Positions 61,101 to 64,000 of a DNA stretch of 64,000 bases are shown here, piece after piece (the stretch's first letter is position 1; each line of letters starts with the position of its first letter). The notes beneath the pieces were generated by a model. That model was not told where the DNA came from, made no database searches, and saw only the letters and a program-made list of their open reading frames with translations. Made by a program: the position numbers and the translations under genes. Origin of the DNA: Gloeotrichia echinulata CP02 (lineage in GTDB: Bacteria; Cyanobacteriota; Cyanobacteriia; Cyanobacteriales; Nostocaceae); the NCBI GenBank assembly GCA_038087035.1, contig CP051187.1:1178001-1242000 (forward strand). The letters are read 5' to 3'.

Positions 61101-62355
61101 AGCCAATTACGCGAGAAGTTAAAATAATTCGTGCATTTGGATACTCAATTTTGAAATTATGAATATCATTAATTACTTGTTCTCGCTTACCACAGTTAAA
61201 CACTTCATCCAAACCATCAAACATCACCAAGGTTTTACCTAATTGTAACTGTTTATGGAATTCATGCTGATTTAAATAATGGAATACACCACTCGATTTA
61301 TGTAAAAATTCAAAAAAATTATCACTCTGATTATCTTCTTGCCATTGCATATAAATGCCTAATTCAATTAACAATGGCAACGGGTAATAAATTAAATTTT
61401 CTAGGGGTGATTCTGCCCAATTCAATGCTAGGTATTGTAATAAAGTCGATTTCCCTGCACCAGGATTGCCTAAAAATACTATATATTGATAAATTTGCGA
61501 TTTATTGATAATATCTAATACGGAATGTATCTGCTGTTCAACATAAATTCTCTTGTAGCCTTCTAACTCTTCTGCTATTTCGGCTACTTTTTGATTACTC
61601 TCTATCAGTCGTCTGAAATGTTCTTTAGGCTGTTCGTATACTTGGGGTACAACTTGGAAAATTTCCCGCACATTTTGAGGAATAAAAATTTGCGATAACT
61701 TCAGTTCTTTATCGGTGTAACTCTGGGCATCTAAACTATATAATTTGACATTTTCATATTGCTCGCGAAGACTTAATTGATATTTTTGTAAATTTAAATC
61801 AGCTACAATACATGCTATTTCTTGAGTATAAAGTTTTATGTTATCGAATGTTTGATTCTCAAGTATAGCTACCAATTCTGGAGAGTCTAAGATAATCTCT
61901 TCTTTAACCTTTTTGACATATTGTTTTACTACCCGTTTCCAGTTGAAATCATCTGGAAGAGAAGATGAGGAATTAAGTTGATACCAAATCGCGGCTAATT
62001 TTTTGATATTTATAACTTCACAGTCCTGTTTGAATGTACTTAAGAGAATTTTTGTGACTGTTTGATCATCAAGAAATTTCTTGAAGGGCTGATTATATTG
62101 CTCTATATCTGATTTGGAAAGTCCACCATCTTCTAAATCCTTCTGCACCAGTTTCAGAAATGCTGTAAAAGCTTTACCCGCAAAAATATTTTTTTCTTCC
62201 TGTGTAAATCCCCCTAAAATTTCGATTAACGCTAAATCTAAGGCGTAATTACTCGTATTTTTACTTAAGTTTTGGGCAAATCGTGCCATTACTGGTTGGA
62301 AGCAAAACCCAACACCAGTACCAACTCCCCAAGCGGCTAGCCAGTCGATAAACAT
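58141..62355 (-). CDS. NACHT-domain STAND NTPase with an 18-unit HEAT array
   Basis: 1404 residues. Residues 1-290 form an N-terminal region with a hydrophobic start (WLAAWGVGTGVGFCF) and helices of unknown role. The NACHT domain has Walker A GNPGAGKST at 296-304, Walker B LVMFDGLDEV at 376-385 and sensor phrase IILTSR at 410-415. A helical region follows (LAGNPLLLTIMLMLN and FIHRNFWEYFCASELV, both NACHT-typical). From residue 776 to the end lie 18 full 34-residue HEAT units plus a partial one. STAND proteins of this build sense a ligand through the repeats and signal through the N-terminus, often in phage defence. The effector domain is not recognised. Confidence 0.9.
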   Translation of the reverse strand: MFIDWLAAWGVGTGVGFCFQPVMARFAQNLSKNTSNYALDLALIEILGGFTQEEKNIFAGKAFTAFLKLVQKDLEDGGLSKSDIEQYNQPFKKFLDDQTVTKILLSTFKQDCEVINIKKLAAIWYQLNSSSSLPDDFNWKRVVKQYVKKVKEEIILDSPELVAILENQTFDNIKLYTQEIACIVADLNLQKYQLSLREQYENVKLYSLDAQSYTDKELKLSQIFIPQNVREIFQVVPQVYEQPKEHFRRLIESNQKVAEIAEELEGYKRIYVEQQIHSVLDIINKSQIYQYIVFLGNPGAGKSTLLQYLALNWAESPLENLIYYPLPLLIELGIYMQWQEDNQSDNFFEFLHKSSGVFHYLNQHEFHKQLQLGKTLVMFDGLDEVFNCGKREQVINDIHNFKIEYPNARIILTSRVIGYKPQALRDADFHHFMVQEFDAEQIQRFIYRWHELTFNFQEDKTAKKEYMQTAIFTSKAIAELAGNPLLLTIMLMLNRHHELPRTRPELYNQASRLLIHLWDVEPTLVESLRLESKTFDYQDKQAILRRVAYWMQTSNKGLAGNLISADDLENILADYLIKIFDNPKQVAKLMINQLRHSNLILCYCGSEYYGFIHRNFWEYFCASELVYQFKEQQSLSFAQLQTEIYGNYWHHEKWHEILQFIIAMIEPKLAGDIIESLMNQKGEGKKFINLFLAAKCLAEVKNRFLIASTANKLLNLLTGLTKYDLPYYYGPFWDYQERNLVREIRTQAITAVATIWTEQPDNLYILEEYATSDKNEYVRIAAVEELACEFQNDPETFRILKNRAISDANEYVRTAAVEELARGFKDNPETLFFLKERATDDENEYVRIAAVEQLAHCFKDDTDTLFFLKQRATSDNSGNVRYAIVQELARGFKDDANIVNFLQECATNDDDRDVRKAAVQELARGFKDNSKTLHSLKRCAISDSHESVRKVAMQELARGFQDDTDTLDFLKECAISDHSMNVRTAVVQELARWFKYDTLAFLKERAICDNSGNVRTAAVQELARGFKDDAETLSFLKERAISDNSGNVRTAVLQELARSFKEESETLSFLKERAISDNSGNVRTAVLQELARGFQDDPDTLGFLKERAIFDDNEYVRTIAVQELARGFQDDPDTLGFLKQCATTDDNEYVRTSAVQELARGFQDDSDTLPILKERATVDNSGNVRKAAVQELAWVFKEDANTLSILQECAISDDNQYVRKAAVQELARGFKDDPQTLTILKKCATIDDSGNVRTAVVQELAWGFKDDPDILTILKKCATADDDRDVRKTALQELAWGFQNDPDTLTILKERATVDDNEYVRKVAVQKLARGFQDHPNTVSFLKQRATGDNHEYVRYAALEELARNFKDDPDTVSFLKERATADDNEYVRKALMEELVRGVSSSS
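58144..60030 (-). repeat. 102-bp tandem repeats encoding the HEAT array
   Basis: Each unit encodes 34 residues of the form EYVRTAAVQELARGFKDD then PDTLxFLKERATxDDN. The seventh unit is two residues short. Adjacent units at 59089-59157 and 59191-59259 are identical over 69 bp, so the array is still being reshaped by duplication or gene conversion. Confidence 0.92.
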
Positions 62356-63120
62356 AATACTCGCATTTAGTAAATTTTTCTCTACGAGTATAAACGTGAA
62401 CTTGACAATTGGGTAGTCAAATTTATGTAAAATTTAAGGCTAGTGATTTGTTTGATTAATTTTAAATTGTTGCCAGATTCCTCATTTTGGCGGGAAAACA
62501 GATTTTCATGGGGGGTGTGACCCTTTGTATTACTTTTCTTCGTTGTTGGGGTGTAAGGCCTTGCGCCCCGACGAACCTGACAACCACGCCAAAAAACTTG
62601 ATCAGGACTTACGCACCAGGATTTTTATTGGAAGTCGGCCTTTTATCCATACCTTGAGTGGGTGGTTGGGGTTGCTCAAGAGCCGACTTGGTGGCGGCTT
62701 CACGTCTTGGTGACTTTTCTCCATCCCCTATGCCCTATGCCCCATGCCCCATGCCCCATGCCCTTGTGGATGGAGTCTTTTATGTTTTGGACAAATATTA
62801 TCCAGATCATGACCCAAAATGAATGAATAATCAAACATCAGGTTCTAGACATTGCAGACCAGCTCGCAGCTTTATCTGAATTGCTCCAGCCAAAAACACG
62901 TCCTGTTTCCAATTCCCAGATTTGCTACGGATTATACTGTGTTTTTGATATTTTTCCATTATTTTTCAGTATAAATCCTGAAAACATATGACTGGCAGTA
63001 AGTATATGCTTAACATATTATTAATATTCGATAAAAGTTAACAAAGACAGTTTTCAAATCTCCAGATTTTTGTTTTAATGTACAAGAAAAAAACTTCCCT
63101 ATTATCCTAGGCAAATTATT
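62356..63120. other. Intergenic region upstream of the NACHT gene and TPR gene
   Basis: No gene. The left part must hold the NACHT gene promoter. It contains the GGGGTGTAAGGCCTTGCGCCCC palindrome (62548-62569), a lone family C end (AGGACTTACGCACC near 62604) and CCCCATG tandem repeats at about 62725-62763. Confidence 0.6.
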
Positions 63121-63801
63121 ATGTACAAGCAGACATCGTTCGTAATTAGTGTTCTTTTATTAGGATTTTTGGCCACCACTGTACCGTCAGTGGCTCAGGC
63201 TCAGGTTGTAGTTGCACAAGCCAGAAACCCAGAATTAAAGCAACTTTTAGAGGAAGGGCGGCGGCTAGTGGATGCTGGGGATTATAACGGGGCGATCGCC
63301 GTTTATGAACAAGCTGGAAACCTCGATCCCAGGAATGCCAAAATACATTCTGGCATTGGCTACTTATATGCTCAACAAGGCAATTTCCAGTCCGCACTAG
63401 CCGCTTATCGTCGCGCTTTGGCTATCAACCCTAATAATGGTGATTTTTATTACGCTGTCGGTTATATTAAAGGTAATTTAGGAGACATTAATGGATCGAA
63501 GGAAGCTTACCGTCGCGCTATCCAGATCAACCGCAACAACGTTAATGCTTATTTGGGATTAGGTGTGATGCAATCCCGTCTGGGAGACTATGAAGCAGCT
63601 AGCTGGGCATACGAACAAGCAATCAACCTCGATCAGAACAATGCCCAGACTTATGAGTTAATGGGTTCAATGTATAAGCAGCGCCGACAAGTTCAACAAG
63701 CAAGCAACTCGCTAGCTAAAGCTCGTGACTTGTACCAGCGCCGCAATGATTTTGATGGTGTAGCCAGGGTAGAAGCCTTGCTGCAAGAATTGGGAGGTTG
63801 A
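63121..63801 (+). CDS. Exported TPR-repeat protein
   Basis: 226 residues. A signal peptide (SFVISVLLLGFLATTVPSVAQA) precedes five TPR units: DAGDYNGAIAVYEQAGNLDP, QGNFQSALAAYRRALAINPN, LGDINGSKEAYRRAIQINRN, LGDYEAASWAYEQAINLDQN and a last degenerate one. The consensus spacing of 34 residues is exact. It should act as a periplasmic scaffold; no specific partner is evident. The gene stands alone. Confidence 0.9.
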   Translation: MYKQTSFVISVLLLGFLATTVPSVAQAQVVVAQARNPELKQLLEEGRRLVDAGDYNGAIAVYEQAGNLDPRNAKIHSGIGYLYAQQGNFQSALAAYRRALAINPNNGDFYYAVGYIKGNLGDINGSKEAYRRAIQINRNNVNAYLGLGVMQSRLGDYEAASWAYEQAINLDQNNAQTYELMGSMYKQRRQVQQASNSLAKARDLYQRRNDFDGVARVEALLQELGG

Positions 63802-63809
63802 GATATTTG

Positions 63810-63875
63810 ATGTTTTGGGCAGGGGGTATGGGGCATGGGGCATAGTCCATGAATGGTTCCAATGCCCTATGCCCC
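63810..63875. repeat. Short tandem repeats (GGGGCAT/GGGGTAT)
   Basis: GGGGTATGGGGCATGGGG on one side and CCTATGCCCCATG on the other, able to pair across about 20 nt. It is typical spacer repeat DNA. Confidence 0.8.
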
Positions 63876-63951
63876 ATGTTGGCAGACCAAGCCACCTCAA
63901 TCACCCAATCTTGCGTTGGAGTCTCCTGGCGACTTCCAAGGAAAAATTACC

Positions 63952-64000
63952 TTATGCTGGGAAGCTCTTAACAAAATCATCGCCTGGAATGACTGTGGTG
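63952..64000 (-). CDS. Possible C-terminal end of a gene entering from the right
   Basis: The minus-strand frame reads TTVIPGDDFVKSFPA before a TAA at 63952-63954, which looks like a protein end. A plus-strand frame over the same bases is also open, so the call is tentative. Confidence 0.2.
   Translation of the reverse strand, partial: TTVIPGDDFVKSFPA

Noticed and set aside
63900..64000. Plus-strand open frame at the right edge
   Set aside because: It has only a TTG start without a ribosome site, and the minus-strand reading ends like a protein. There is too little sequence to decide, so only a low-confidence minus-strand call is listed.

Overview
The window looks like a chromosomal segment of a filamentous, heterocyst-type cyanobacterium (Nostoc/Anabaena/Calothrix group). 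Evidence: the HIP1 octamer GCGATCGC recurs in genes; spacers carry the short tandem repeats of this group (GGGGATT-, GGGGCAT-, TTTTAGA- and ATGACAA-like units) and many short palindromic or MITE-like elements; and NblS, CobQ, PrxQ and an SLH-OprB porin have cyanobacterial character. No rRNA, tRNA or CRISPR array was seen.

Layout. (1) 1-9.6 kb: housekeeping and small genes: partial RseP protease, 2Fe-2S ferredoxin, CobQ, PrxQ, a secreted protein, a DrrAB-type ABC exporter, a TPR fragment, an NRPS condensation-domain relic and a small zinc-ribbon protein. (2) 9.8-39.7 kb: a large organosulfur scavenging region: three SsuA-type binding proteins, a TauD-like dioxygenase, an AprA/AprB-like flavoprotein-ferredoxin pair, an outer-membrane porin, a truncated SsuD joined to SsuC and SsuB, a D-2-hydroxyacid dehydrogenase, two glutathione transferases, two methyltransferases, an amidohydrolase, an NtaA/DszA-type flavin monooxygenase, an exported arylsulfatase and a nitroreductase-type flavoprotein. 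Together these could take up sulfonates and sulfate esters and release their sulfur. (3) 40-47 kb: a second DrrAB exporter with a MarR regulator, split by a TnpB element; a PhnD-like binding protein; and a third TnpB element with a divergent ribbon-helix-helix gene. (4) 47-53 kb: TPR and HEAT proteins, then the purD-nblS pair. (5) 53-62.4 kb: a possible defence or conflict locus: a HEAT protein, a RelE/ParE-SF1 helicase fusion overlapping a membrane-anchored coiled-coil gene, and a 1404-residue NACHT-HEAT (STAND) protein whose 34-residue repeats match those of the HEAT protein. (6) 63-64 kb: an exported TPR protein.

Mobile DNA has shaped the window. Two TnpB-only (IS1341-like) elements split a dienelactone hydrolase gene and an ABC ATPase gene. 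A third tnpB has lost its RuvC-II glutamate to an in-frame dispersed repeat. Several MITE-like families occur in two copies each. A 244-bp block next to the secreted-protein gene is repeated almost exactly upstream of purD, 44 kb away. The helicase/coiled-coil/NACHT locus is the best candidate for an undescribed system. Assignments rest on reading motifs by eye, without database searches.
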